Source of the DNA: Taudactylus pleione
Taxonomy: Eukaryota; Chordata; Amphibia; Anura; Myobatrachidae
Assembly (NCBI GenBank): GCA_031769625.1
Contig: JAUIMM010002538.1
Span: forward strand, 406,001 to 470,000
DNA: 64,000 bases
Direction of reading: 5' to 3'
Of this stretch, positions 49,020 to 58,859 are shown in pieces; the first letter of the stretch is position 1, and each line of letters opens with the position of its first letter. The notes under the pieces are model-generated. The model was not told the DNA's origin, made no database searches, and saw nothing but the letters and a program-made list of their open reading frames with translations. The position numbers were made by a program, and so were the translations under genes.

Positions 49020-50590
49020 TTATGCTTAGTATTGTGTAGTCCTCTGGGGATCTAGCTCTTACTCTTAGTATTGTGTAGTCCTCTGGGGATCTAGGTCTTA
49101 CGCTTAGTATTGTGTCGTCCTCTGGGGATCTAGTTCTTACTCTTAGTATTGTGTCGTCCTCTGGGGATCTAGGTCTTACGCTTAGTATTGTGTAGTCCTC
49201 TGGGGATCTAGCTCTTACTCTTAGTATTGTGTAGTCCTCTGGGGATCTAGGTCTTACGCTTAGTATTGTGTAGTCCTCTGGGGATCTAGGTCTTACGCTT
49301 AGTATTGTGTAGTCCTCTGGGGATCTAGGTCTTACGCTTAGTATTGTGTAGTCCTCTGGGGATCTAGGTCTTACTCTTAGTATTGTGTAGTACTCTGGGG
49401 ATCTAGGTCTTACTCTTAGTATTGTGTAGTACTCTGGGGATCTAGGTTTATACACTTAGTATTGTGTAGTACTCTGGGGATCTAGGTTTATACACTTAGT
49501 ATTGTGTAGTACTCTGCAGATCTAGGTCTTACGCTTAGTTTTGTGTAGTCCTCTGGGGATCTAGCTCTTACGCTTAGTATTGTGTAGTCCTCTGGGGATC
49601 TAGGTCATATGCTTAGTAATGTGTAGTACTCTGGGGATCTAGGTCATACGCTTAGTAATGTGTAGTACTCTGGGGATCTAGGTTTTTACGCTTAGTTTTG
49701 TGTAGTCCTCTGGGGATCTAGGTCTTACGCTTAGTATTGTGTAGTCCTCTGGGGATCTAGGTCTTACGCTTAGTATTGTGTAGTCCTCTGGGGATCTAGG
49801 TCTTACGCTTAGTATTGTGTAGTCCTCTGGGGATCTAGATCTTACTCTTAGTATTGTGTAGTCCTCTGGGGATCTAGGTCATACGCTTAGTATTGTTTAG
49901 TCCTCTGGGGATCTAGATCTTACTCTTAGTATTGTGTAGTCCTCTGGGGATCTAGGTCATACGCTTAGTATTGTGTAGTCCTCTGGGGATCTAGATCTTA
50001 CTCTTAGTATTGTGTAGTCCTCTGGGGATCTAGGTTTTACTCTTAGTATTGTGTAGTCCTCTGGGGATCTAGATCTTACTCTTAGTATTGTGTAGTCCTC
50101 TGGGGATCTAGGTTTTACTCTTAGTATTGTGTAGTCCTCTGGGGATCTAGGTTTTTACGCTTAGTATTGTGTAGTCCTCTGGGGATCTAGGTTTTTACGC
50201 TTAGTATTGTGTAGTCCTCTGGGGATCTAGATCTTACTCTTAGTATTGTGTAGTCCTCTGGGGATCTAGGTTTTTACGCTTAGTATTGTGTAGTACTCTG
50301 GGGATCTAGGTCTTACGCTTAGTATTGTGTAGTACTCTGGGGATCTAGGTCTTACGCTTAGTATTGTGTAGTCCTCTGGGGATCTAGGTCTTACGCTTAG
50401 TATTGTGTAGTCCTCTGGGGATCTAGGTCTTACGCTTAGTATTGTGTAGTCCTCTGGGGATCTAGGTCTTACGCTTAGTATTGTGTAGTCCTCTGGGGAT
50501 CTAGGTCTTACGCTTAGTATTGTGTAGTCCTCTGGGGATCTAGGTCTTACTCTTAGTATTGTGTAGTCCTCTGGGGATCTAGGTTTTATT
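49020..50590. repeat. 39-bp minisatellite in NRBP1 intron 1, second block
   Basis: Continuation of the 39-bp array after the nested elements, starting with the duplicated TTA. Mostly TGGGGATCTAGGTCTTACG monomers, more homogeneous than the first block. It stops about 55 bp before the splice acceptor of the start-codon exon. Confidence 0.95.
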
Positions 50591-50644
50591 CTGAGGCTTA
50601 CGGCGCTCTCTTTGCTGTATTTTTTTTATATTTGTATTTTGTAG

Positions 50645-50870
50645 GCACTGCTTTATTGCTTAATCTCCAAAAACAATGTCTGAAGGGGAAAGTAAAGTGG
50701 CTCCAAGCACAGGCTCAGACCCGAAACTGGAGAGTGTGGTCTCCCTGTCCCCACCTGTGAGTGCCCCCTCCGTTGCTGCCCAAGAAGAGGAAGAGGAGGA
50801 GGAAAGTGAGGATGAGTCTGAGATCTTGGAGGAGTCACCGTGTGGTCGCTGGCAAAAACGTCGGGAAGAG
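50645..50870 (+). CDS. NRBP1: NRBP1 first coding exon (CDS 50676-50870)
   Basis: NRBP1 is a pseudokinase adaptor linked to ER-Golgi traffic and ubiquitin ligase complexes. This exon follows an acceptor TTTTGTAG (50641-50644). The ATG at 50676 has A at -3 and an in-frame TAA 12 bases upstream, so the start is firm. It encodes 65 residues: MSEGES, an S/P/V-rich linker, an acidic run (E37-E43), then SEDESEILEESPCGRW and QKRREE, which match the vertebrate NRBP1 N-terminus as I know it. It ends in phase 0 at donor GAG|GTGAGC. The next exon is 9.4 kb away. Confidence 0.93.
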
Positions 50871-50983
50871 GTGAGCCGAGTCCATCGGCCATTGGCGCAG
50901 CGTAGAATATTAGTTAGTGGCTCCCTGGGGAAGTCTCCATCTCAATAAAATGACTAGGGAGGCGATGTATACTCCATGTAATA

Positions 50984-52097
50984 CACTCAGTGGAGTCACA
51001 TTATTATGACCAGCAGATAATAGCTAGAGTACCCGCCGTGTGCAGCACAGACAGCAGCTGGACGGGCTGGCACTGACACAGTAAGGTGCTGGTAGGTTGG
51101 CACGGGTATCTGGAGCCATGCTGACTACAGTGTCTCCCACAGCTGCTGGAGGGTGAGTGGTGGAGAATCCATAGAGAGAACACAACGATCAAGGTGGTCC
51201 TACAGATGCTCAAATGAGTTCAACTCCAGGGAATTAGGGGGCCAGGGAAGTACTTGGAAGCCTTGGTCGTGCTCGGCCAACCACTGCCGGACATCTCTAG
51301 CCTGGTGACATGTCGCATTGTCTTGCTGGAAGATCCCATCCGCCTCAGGGAAGATAATGAGCATGTATGGGGATACGTGCTCTGCAAGGATGGATTCATA
51401 ACCAGATGGGCTGAGGGCGCCTTCCACATGGATGAGTGGGCCTAGAGACTGCCATGAACACATTCCCCAGACCATAACGCTGCCACCTTGTGTTCTTCCA
51501 GCAATGGTTGCAGGGTATTTGTACTCTGATGTTTCCCGCCTGACATGCCAACATCCATCCGTTCGATGAAGCAGGAAACGTGGCTCATCGGAAAACTCAC
51601 AACTCGCCAATCAGCTGAGTTCCTCCGTTAGCATAGGTGCAGTGACCATCCGTTTGCTTCAGAGCCCCATACACAGCAGGGTTCACTGAACTGTCATTTT
51701 AGACACACGCCTGGTGGCCCCCAGGTTCATGGTGACCTGCTCCACTGTAGCGTGTCGGTTGTCCCTCACGCACCTTTGTAGCCGACGTTCACCTCTCGCA
51801 TCAATGGCACGTGGTGCTCCACAGTTTCCGCGTCAGTTATTCGCAATGGTGCCATTTGTCCAGTCACGATACACCTTCACCGCAGCAGCACGCGAACCGT
51901 TCACAAACTGCGCTGTTTCAGAAATACTGCCGCCCTTGGCCCAAAAGCCAATAATCATCCATAAATTGCCCCTTTTACTCATGACAGTAACGTGTGATGT
52001 GTGTGCAGACGGCCTTTCGCACAACTTATGTATCCACCAAGCCAGCGCTGCCGACGTCAAACGTAGGAGGTGGTGATAATAATGTGACTGGACTGTG
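50984..52097 (-). mobile_element. Tc1/mariner element, DD36E-type
   Basis: 1114 bp with inverted ends CACTCAGTGGAGTCACATTA and TAATGTGACTGGACTGTG and a TA on each side (50982-50983, 52098-52099). It encodes a broken transposase on the minus strand. It lies in NRBP1 intron 2, opposite to the gene. Confidence 0.9.
51005..51982 (-). pseudogene. Tc1-like transposase, disrupted
   Basis: Starts at the ATG at 51982 (MSKRG) with a helix-turn-helix region ending FWAKGGSISETAQFVN. A frame break follows at about 51833, then a linker, then the catalytic domain (51610-51200). That domain has FSDEPRF (first Asp), FQQDNATCH (second Asp) and NSFEHL (Glu), with 36 residues between the second Asp and the Glu. 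Stops occur in the C-terminal part (after EHL and again about 30 codons on). The transposase would cut and paste the element through its inverted ends, but this copy cannot make it. Confidence 0.85.
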
Positions 52098-52099
52098 TA

Positions 52100-52303
52100 G
52101 ATTATAGCCACAGGGGTCGTTTGCAAAAATCTCAAAAACTTTACACGTTGTCATTATGGGGTATTGTTGTCACTATGGGGTATTGTGTGTAGAATTTTGA
52201 GGACAAAAATGAATTTATTCCATTTTGGAATAAGGCTGTAACATAACAAAATGTGGAAAAGGTGAAGCGCTGTGAATACTTTCCGGATGCACTGTATATT
52301 CAG
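52100..52303. mobile_element. Tc1-like element end, truncated
   Basis: This contains the terminal region of a different Tc1 family. TGTGGAAAAGGTGAAGCGCT is followed by GAATACTTTCCGGATGCACT and a TA at the outer end, preceded by ATTTTGAGGACAAAAATGAA. Only one end is present and no transposase remains. It directly abuts the DD36E-type element, which may have inserted into it. Confidence 0.75.
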
Positions 52304-52827
52304 CCTTTGGACTCTATTTACTACAATCCGCATATTAAATGCAGATTGTAGTGTGGTATTAACGACTGAATTCGCATTGCCAATATCACAGAGATTTACT
52401 ACAAATCCCTCACAGGGACAGAGCTTGCCAAAAAAGCTCTGTCCCTGCGAATCCCCTTCGGAGCCTTATCACAGTATTTTCGCAAAAAATACCGTGCTTA
52501 AGTGCCTGCGCATGCGCCAACCGGTCGTCGCTGCTACCCCCGGCGTTAAGCCCCGGCGCTAAGCCCCTCCCCTGCGATCGCGGACCCCCCTCTCCCTTAA
52601 TTACACTTGCCTGCATGAGCCGGGCCTCCGGTGATGTTCTCCATACCTCCGGTCAGGTGATCTCCCATACTGCACTGGGACCCGATCACCTGATGACCGG
52701 ACAGCAGTGCACTATGGGAAACCAGCTGACCGGAGGGGAGACATCACCGGAGGCCCGATCACCGGTCCCTGGAGTCAGGTAAGTGAAAATTTTGTTTACT
52801 TTTTTTTTTTTTTTTACAGTAATCAGC
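52304..52827. other. hairpin-rich non-coding segment left of 28-bp array
   Basis: Successive inverted repeats: CTACAATCCGCAT with ATGCAGATTGTAG (about 52324-52354); CAGGGACAGAGCTT with AAGCTCTGTCCCTG (about 52413-52448); and a nested cruciform with perfect 17-bp arms at 52621-52637 and 52741-52757 enclosing CAGGTGATC/GATCACCTG. It ends in CAG|GTAAGTG (about 52778) and a 17-18 T tract with ACAG (about 52800-52819). Probably part of a MITE split by the array. Confidence 0.6.
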
Positions 52828-54255
52828 GTGTGGTGTGTGTAGCAGTGATCAGCGTGTGGTGTGTGTAGCAGTGATCGGCGTGTGGTGTGTGTAGCAGTGA
52901 TCGGCGTGTGGTGTGTGTAGCAGTGATCGGCGTGTGGTGTGTGTAGCAGTGATCGGCGTGTGGTGTGTGTAGCAGTGATCGGCGTGTGGTGTGTGTAGCA
53001 GTGATCGGCGTGTGGTGTGTGTAGCAGTGATCGGCGTGTGGTGTGTGTGTAGCAGTGATCGGCGTGTGGTGTGTGTGTAGCAGTGATCGGCGTGTGGTGT
53101 GTGTGTAGCAGTGATCGGCGTGTGGTGTGTGTGTAGCAGTGATCGGCGTGTGGTGTGTGTGTAGCAGTGATCGGCGTGTGGTGTGTGTGTAGCAGTGATC
53201 GGCGTGTGGTGTGTGTGTAGCAGTGATCGGCGTGTGGTGTGTGTGTAGCAGTGATCGGCGTGTGGTGTGTGTGTAGCAGTGATCGGCGTGTGGTGTGTGT
53301 GTAGCAGTGATCGGCGTGTGGTGTGTGTGTAGCAGTGATCGGCGTGTGGTGTGTGTGTAGCAGTGATCGGCGTGTGGTGTGTGTGTAGCAGTGATCGGCG
53401 TGTGGTGTGTGTGTAGCAGTGATCGGCGTGTGGTGTGTGTGTAGCAGTGATCGGCGTGTGGTGTGTGTGTAGCAGTGATCGGCGTGTGGTGTGTGTGTAG
53501 CAGTGATCGGCGTGTGGTGTGTGTGTAGCAGTGATCGGCGTGTGGTGTGTGTGTAGCAGTGATCGGCGTGTGGTGTGTGTGTAGCAGTGATCGGCGTGTG
53601 GTGTGTGTGTAGCAGTGATCGGCGTGTGGTGTGTGTGTAGCAGTGATCGGCGTGTGGTGTGTGTGTAGCAGTGATCGGCGTGTGGTGTGTGTGTAGCAGT
53701 GATCGGCGTGTGGTGTGTGTGTAGCAGTGATCGGCGTGTGGTGTGTGTGTAGCAGTGATCGGCGTGTGGTGTGTGTGTAGCAGTGATCGGCGTGTGGTGT
53801 GTGTGTAGCAGTGATCGGCGTGTGGTGTGTGTGTAGCAGTGATCGGCGTGTGGTGTGTGTGTAGCAGTGATCGGCGTGTGGTGTGTGTGTAGCAGTGATC
53901 GGCGTGTGGTGTGTGTGTAGCAGTGATCGGCGTGTGGTGTGTGTGTAGCAGTGATCGGCGTGTGGTGTGTGTGTAGCAGTGATCGGCGTGTGGTGTGTGT
54001 GTAGCAGTGATCGGCGTGTGGTGTGTGTGTAGCAGTGATCGGCGTGTGGTGTGTGTGTAGCAGTGATCGGCGTGTGGTGTGTGTGTAGCAGTGATCGGCG
54101 TGTGGTGTGTGTGTAGCAGTGATCGGCCTGTGGTGTGTGTGTAGCAGTGATCGGCCTGTGGTGTGTGTAGCAGTGATCGGCGTGTGGTGTGTGTAGCAGT
54201 GATCGGCGTGTGGTGTGTGTAGCAGTGATCGGCGTGTGGTGTGTGTAGCAGTGAT
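52828..54255. repeat. 28-bp GT-rich minisatellite in NRBP1 intron 2
   Basis: About 50 units: AGCAGTGATCGGCGTGTGG followed by TGTGTGTGT. Units at both edges (52835-53040 and 54150-54250) are 26 bp with one GT fewer; the core is uniform 28 bp. The outermost units have ATCAGCG or ATCAGTG instead of ATCGGCG. Alternating GT/CG runs may adopt Z-DNA. A long minus-strand open frame is a repeat artefact. Confidence 0.95.
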
Positions 54256-54577
54256 CAGTGTGGGATCTGTTTAGACCACACAGCTGATCACTGGGGCCGG
54301 CTCCGGGTTCTGCTCTCCCCGTTAGAGCGGAGCAGGAGGCCGGTAACCGGGGAAGACCCTGGACAACGCCACCTCCAGGTAACGTTATTATCAAAGGGCT
54401 TTCCCTGGTATTTTTTCACTATTTATATTTAGTAACTTTGGTCGGATCACATTTCCCATTACCGTTATAGGAAATGTGATCTGCTTTACTAAAAATAAGT
54501 GATAATTAGGGGTTGGAGTAGAATTTTACGAATGCTACTCCAGTTGCCCTGTAATAACTATAGGTGATACTAACATA
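54256..54577. other. hairpin-containing non-coding segment right of 28-bp array
   Basis: Contains GATCACATTTCC...GGAAATGTGATC (about 54444-54481) and GGAGTAG...CTACTCC (about 54515-54541), both hairpins. TTTAGTAAC / TTTACTAAA motifs echo TTTACTACA left of the 28-bp array, so it may be the right half of the same MITE. A donor-like CAG|GTAACG lies near 54378. No gene seen. Confidence 0.5.
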
Positions 54578-55176
54578 GGGCCTGATTCAGAGCCGGACAC
54601 TATTTGCGCTCGCTCGTTAATTAAAAAGGGGTGGCTATTCAAATGAATCGTTCGCACTTTGCGGTCTGTTCACGCCTCTATGTCTGAACGAGCGAACAAA
54701 ACTTGCGGTCGTAATTTTGAAAGACGCTCCCTGGCCGCTCGCACCATACGTCATGTCCGCTATTTAATAGATTAATCGAGTACATCGAACAGCGTCTATG
54801 AACTGCTCGCTATTCTTGTGGTTGGTTTTTCCTACCGCTATTTTGCGAGCAGTTCTGACTATAAATCAGCCAAGTGACGTGGTCAATGACGCTGCTGTAT
54901 TAATTATGCACACCCATAAAACGCCCGTTTTGACCTTTAAGCACGTCTGCGTTCTGAATTCCACTCCCCGTTTTCAAGCACCTTTCCCTGTTACCACCCA
55001 CAAACGCCTCATCCTGTCACTCAAAATAGCAGGCATTCGCTATTTAGCGAACAAACGATTTTTGGCCGCACTGACTGGTTCGCGCATGCGTATTAAAATC
55101 CGTACGCATGCGCAGTTGTGCGAACATCGGTCGGAACGACCGAGCGGCTGCTTGCGAGCGGCTCTGAATCAGGCCC
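54578..55176. mobile_element. Harbinger-like MITE
   Basis: 599 bp with perfect inverted ends GGGCCTGATTCAGAGCCG and CGGCTCTGAATCAGGCCC, flanked by ATA (54575-54577, 55177-55179). The interior has several inverted repeats around GAGCGAAC / GTTCGCTC and CGCATGCGTA...TACGCATGCG. Same end family as 11097-11645. Confidence 0.85.
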
Positions 55177-55288
55177 ATAGTGTGATAAGGGTGTGACAAC
55201 ACAAAACAGCCTTTATCACTTTATACAGGATCAGGGAATCTGAATACGGCCATACCTGGGCAGGTCTTCTGATCATGATCAGGACATA

Positions 55289-55634
55289 GGGTCTCATTCA
55301 GATCCGGTCGCAAGCGCTGAGCGCTCGCAACCAGGTCGATGTTAAGGCCCTGCGCACGCACAGCGGCCGCACTACGCGTGCGCAAGCCACAGAGCGAGAA
55401 AGAGTTTCTCTCGCTCCGGAGCTCACTACAACAGGGGCGGCTGTCGATGTTGCCCGTTTTGTGGGCGGGGGGGGGTGGGGTGGCTACACAAACGGAGGCA
55501 TTCCCTGCCGTTTTGTGGGCAGCCGCACTGACATCAGCTTAGCTAGCGACCAGGAGGCCGCACTAAAAAAAAGAAGCTGCCGCCCTCATTCAGAGAGAGC
55601 GATCGCTTCTTGCGACCACCTCTGCATGAGGACC
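55289..55634. mobile_element. Harbinger-like MITE, short member
   Basis: 346 bp, ends GGGTCTCATTCAGA and TCTGCATGAGGACC, flanked by ATA (55286-55288, 55635-55637). It shares the CTCATTCAGA terminal motif with the element at 11097. Internal hairpins include CGCAAGCGCTGAGCGCTCGC and GAGAGAAACTC-type arms. It lies 110 bp from the previous MITE. Confidence 0.75.
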
Positions 55635-55637
55635 ATA

Positions 55638-57930
55638 GTCTCCAGCTGTTCTACAACACCATGTCCAACTGACCATTGCCTGCCTACAGAAGCACGGCTG
55701 GATAATCGATTGAAAGAATTCTCTCTGTCTCCAATACAGCAGATGGTATATTTGGGGCTGCTTCTGGATTCTCTGGCACAAAGTGTTTCTGCCAGAAGCC
55801 AAGATAGTGGCGCTATCATTGCGGTTACGCAAATTGCTAAGCAGTCAAAGTGTATCCGTTCAATCAGCAATGCAGGTCTTGGGGTAGATGGTATCCACCT
55901 TTGACATGGTGGAATATGTTCAGTTCTACTCCAGGCCTTTGCAACAATTGATTTTCTCCTGTTGGAACAGACAGTATCATCTAAAACTGTACCAGAGGAT
56001 CCTTCTCACTCCGGAGATTCATCTCTCTCTCGTGGTGGCTACATAAGGATCATCTGGATAAAGGTCGCCCATTCTGGATCCAAAGTGGGGTGCTTTTCAC
56101 AACGGATGCCAGACTTTGCGGATGGGTGGCAGGTCATCACACCTTTCAGAGAAGATGAAAAAATCAGGAAACTCATCTGCCCATAAACATTCTGGAGCTT
56201 CGATCAGTAGACAATGCACTCATCATGGTACAGGACCTTCTCCAGGGCAGGCCGGTCCAGATCCAGTCCAACAACGTGACCACAGTAGCCTATCTCAATC
56301 ATCAGGGAGGCACGCAAAGTCGTGCAGCCCTGAGGGAAGTGATAAACATTCTGGTTTGGGCATAACATCATCTTCCGGCTATCTCTGCAATATTCATTCC
56401 GGGAGTCCTCAATTGGGAAACTGACATCCTAAGTCGTCAGGACATACATGTTGGAGAGTGGATTCTCCACACGGAGGTTTTTCAACTCCTGGTGGACAAA
56501 TGGGACCTACCAGACATAAACCTCATGGCATCACGTCACAACCACAAGGTCTCCAGGTAAGGGTCCAGGACCAGAGACCCCTTCCCAGCATTCTTGGACG
56601 CACTGGCAGGAAGATGGGACTTCAAGCTGGCGGATCTCTTTTCTCCGTTTTCCCTCCTTTCAGGAATTTCGAGCAGGAAGGCGGAACAGTAATACTAGTG
56701 GCTCTTGCTTGGCCTAGATGTCATTGGTTCACCAACATACTGAATCTATCCATAGATATTCTGTTTCCCCTTCCTCTATAGCTGGATCAGTTAGTGCAGG
56801 GTCCCTGCCGGCATCCGGACTTACCTCGTCTGTCCTTGACGGTGTGGCTCTTGAATCTTCCATCCTAAGAGCAAAAGGTTTCTCCAGCTCAGTAATTTAA
56901 ACGATGCTTAGGGAATGAAAGCCTTCCTCTGCCCGCATCTGTTTGGCATTCTGTGGGTGTTCCCACAAGAAAGTATGACCCTATGGTTTTAGGGTTTCCC
57001 GGGTACTGATTTTTTTCTAGGCTGGGTTAGACTTTGGTCCCTGCCTAGCCACCCTGGGTGTGCAGGTTTCTGCGCTGTCAATCTGGTTCAGAAGAGAATT
57101 GCTGCTTTGCCGGATGTTAGTTATTTTTTCAGGGGGTTCTCCGAGTGCAGCTCCTTTTTGTCCTACTGGTAGCACCGTGGGATTTGTCTTTGGTTCTCAA
57201 GGGGCTACAAGCTCACCCATTTGATCCTCTGGACTATGTAGATTTGAAGAGGTTGACAGTGAAGACATATTTTTTCTCCTCGCTATCTCTTCGGCACGCA
57301 GTGTCTCTGATTTTGCAGCACTTATTATTGTTTCCCATTTTTTTTTTTTTTTTTCACCAGGTTAGATCGGTCCTCCCTACATGGGAGGAATACTTTTCTA
57401 AGGTAGTGTCCCGTCTTTATATGAATGAAGAAATGGTGGTTCCAGCTTTTTCCGTCTTCAGACCTTTCTGTAGGTGAAGTCTCCCTGGATATAGTTTGTG
57501 CTCTCTGTATCTATGTGGAGCGTACAAAATCTGTTAGAAAATCAGACGCTCTTTTTGTGTTATATGAGTTTTCACAAACGAGGATGGCCAGCTAGTAAGC
57601 AGACCCTGGTGGATGGCTATGCATGACTATCTCTCAGGTGTACACACAGGCTGATCTCCCTGTCCCAAGCACGGTGACAGCACATTCTACTCGATCTGTG
57701 GAACCATCGTGGGCGTTTCATTGTGGTACCTATGTTGAACAATGGTGCAAGGCGGCCACATGGTCTTATGTCCACACTTTTCATAGGTTTTAAACCTTTG
57801 ATACTTTTGCCTCTCAGGATGCTTCCTTTGGGTGACAAGTTCTCCTTTCTGCTCAGGTGCATCCTCCACCCTTAGGGGAACTGCTTTAGGACATCCCCAT
57901 GGTATTCCTGTGCATCCCTATGGACCCTGA
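55638..57930 (+). pseudogene. DIRS-like retroelement relic (RT/RNase H, tyrosine recombinase)
   Basis: Frames broken many times on the + strand carry domains in DIRS order. The reverse transcriptase C-terminal end has YLGLLLDSLAQ (about 55748-55780). RNase H has TTDARLCGW (about 56100), then NILELRSVDNAL and VAYLNHQGGTQSRAALREV (about 56285-56345). The tyrosine recombinase has RLTVKTYF (about 57250), MNEEMVVP (57421) and a TAHSTRS box (about 57680) that includes the H-x-x-R motif, then VEQWCKAATW (about 57735). DIRS elements integrate with a tyrosine recombinase and make no target duplication. Stops and frameshifts show it is inactive. The upstream gag-like part is absent. Confidence 0.8.
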
Positions 57931-57932
57931 AG

Positions 57933-58320
57933 AAGAAAATAAGAGTTATGGTAGACTTACCTTTTTGTTAACTTTTTCTTTGAGGTCCACAGGGCACTTA
58001 CCCTGACGCACCTGGCTGCATTGGGTAATTTCTCTTTCGTGCACGGTACCCTCATTTTCTGAGACCGTTTCTGGCGTACGGTTGTTCTTTCTTCTCCTCC
58101 TTCCTTCTCCTGCCTTGGGCTTCTTTACAGAACTGGAGGCCTGTGGCCGGGGGTGGGGTGTTTGTGGAGGAGGACCTGAGGCATCCTGGGATCTGGAAGC
58201 TTAATTGTTTGGTGCCTGGATCACTCCAACCACATTATCCCCATCGTATCCCAGTGGACCCTATGGACCTCAAAGAAAAAGAGTTATCCATGGTAAGTCT
58301 ACCATAACTCTTATTTTCTT
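57933..58320. repeat. inverted repeat pair at DIRS 3' side
   Basis: Exact 29-bp inverted arms at 57933-57961 and 58292-58320 (key part AGAGTTATGGTAGACTTACC and its complement). Inside them CTTTGAGGTCCA (about 57983) pairs with TGGACCTCAAAG (about 58264). This may be the DIRS terminal or internal complementary region, or a separate foldback element. Confidence 0.65.
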
Positions 58321-58359
58321 TGAAGTGCGCTCCGGGGGGTATTCCTGTAGTATGGAACT

Positions 58360-58830
58360 TTCTAAAGGTGGGTACACACCTGACAGATATATCTGCGGAT
58401 TATGGTCGTTCATACACACTAAACGACCATTATTTGCATGCTGCAGCGGGGCCCTGTGGCCGGGGGTGGGTAGGGGGCATGGCCTATTCGTGGAAGGCGT
58501 GGTCACGCCCCATTCGGAAAAAAAAAACATTTGTGGCCCTGGGGAGGGGGCGCTGTGTGCCCCTCAGACCGGCGCACAGCCAATGGGGGGCACAATCAGC
58601 GTGATCGCTCCCCCCTTTGGCATAGGACCCTGTTCAGGCTGCTGCAGCCTCGGACAGTCTCCCAGTGCAGCCCAGTACACAGCAGCGTGGATGGGGAGCT
58701 GTGCCAGACCCGGGTAAGTAGAACCTGATGGTGGCTCCCCATCCCCTCTCTGCACCCCTGTGTACGGGCGATCGGCTGATTGCCCGTACACACTTACCGA
58801 TGGACAGATATGTCTGCAGACAGCACAGCC
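58360..58830. mobile_element. hairpin-rich MITE-like segment
   Basis: The two ends carry near-palindromic GACAGATATATCTGC (58382) and GACAGATATGTCTGC (58803), each beside a GTACACAC motif. Between lie hairpins such as ATGGTCGTT...AACGACCAT (about 58405-58433) and GTGTACGGGC...GCCCGTACAC (about 58760-58791). No coding domain and no clear target duplication. Confidence 0.5.
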
Positions 58831-58859
58831 CATGTGATATGGATGACGGGGGCACGATA

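Noticed and set aside
42353..50590. CRISPR-like regular repeats
   Set aside because: Units are directly adjacent without unique spacers and the context is a vertebrate intron with transposons.
52823..54394. Minus-strand frame of 523 codons, His/Thr-rich
   Set aside because: Product of the 28-bp GT array; no domain and no promoter.
58205..58717. Frame of 170 codons at 58.2 kb
   Set aside because: It spans the foldback repeat and a hairpin-rich MITE-like segment. No recognisable protein.
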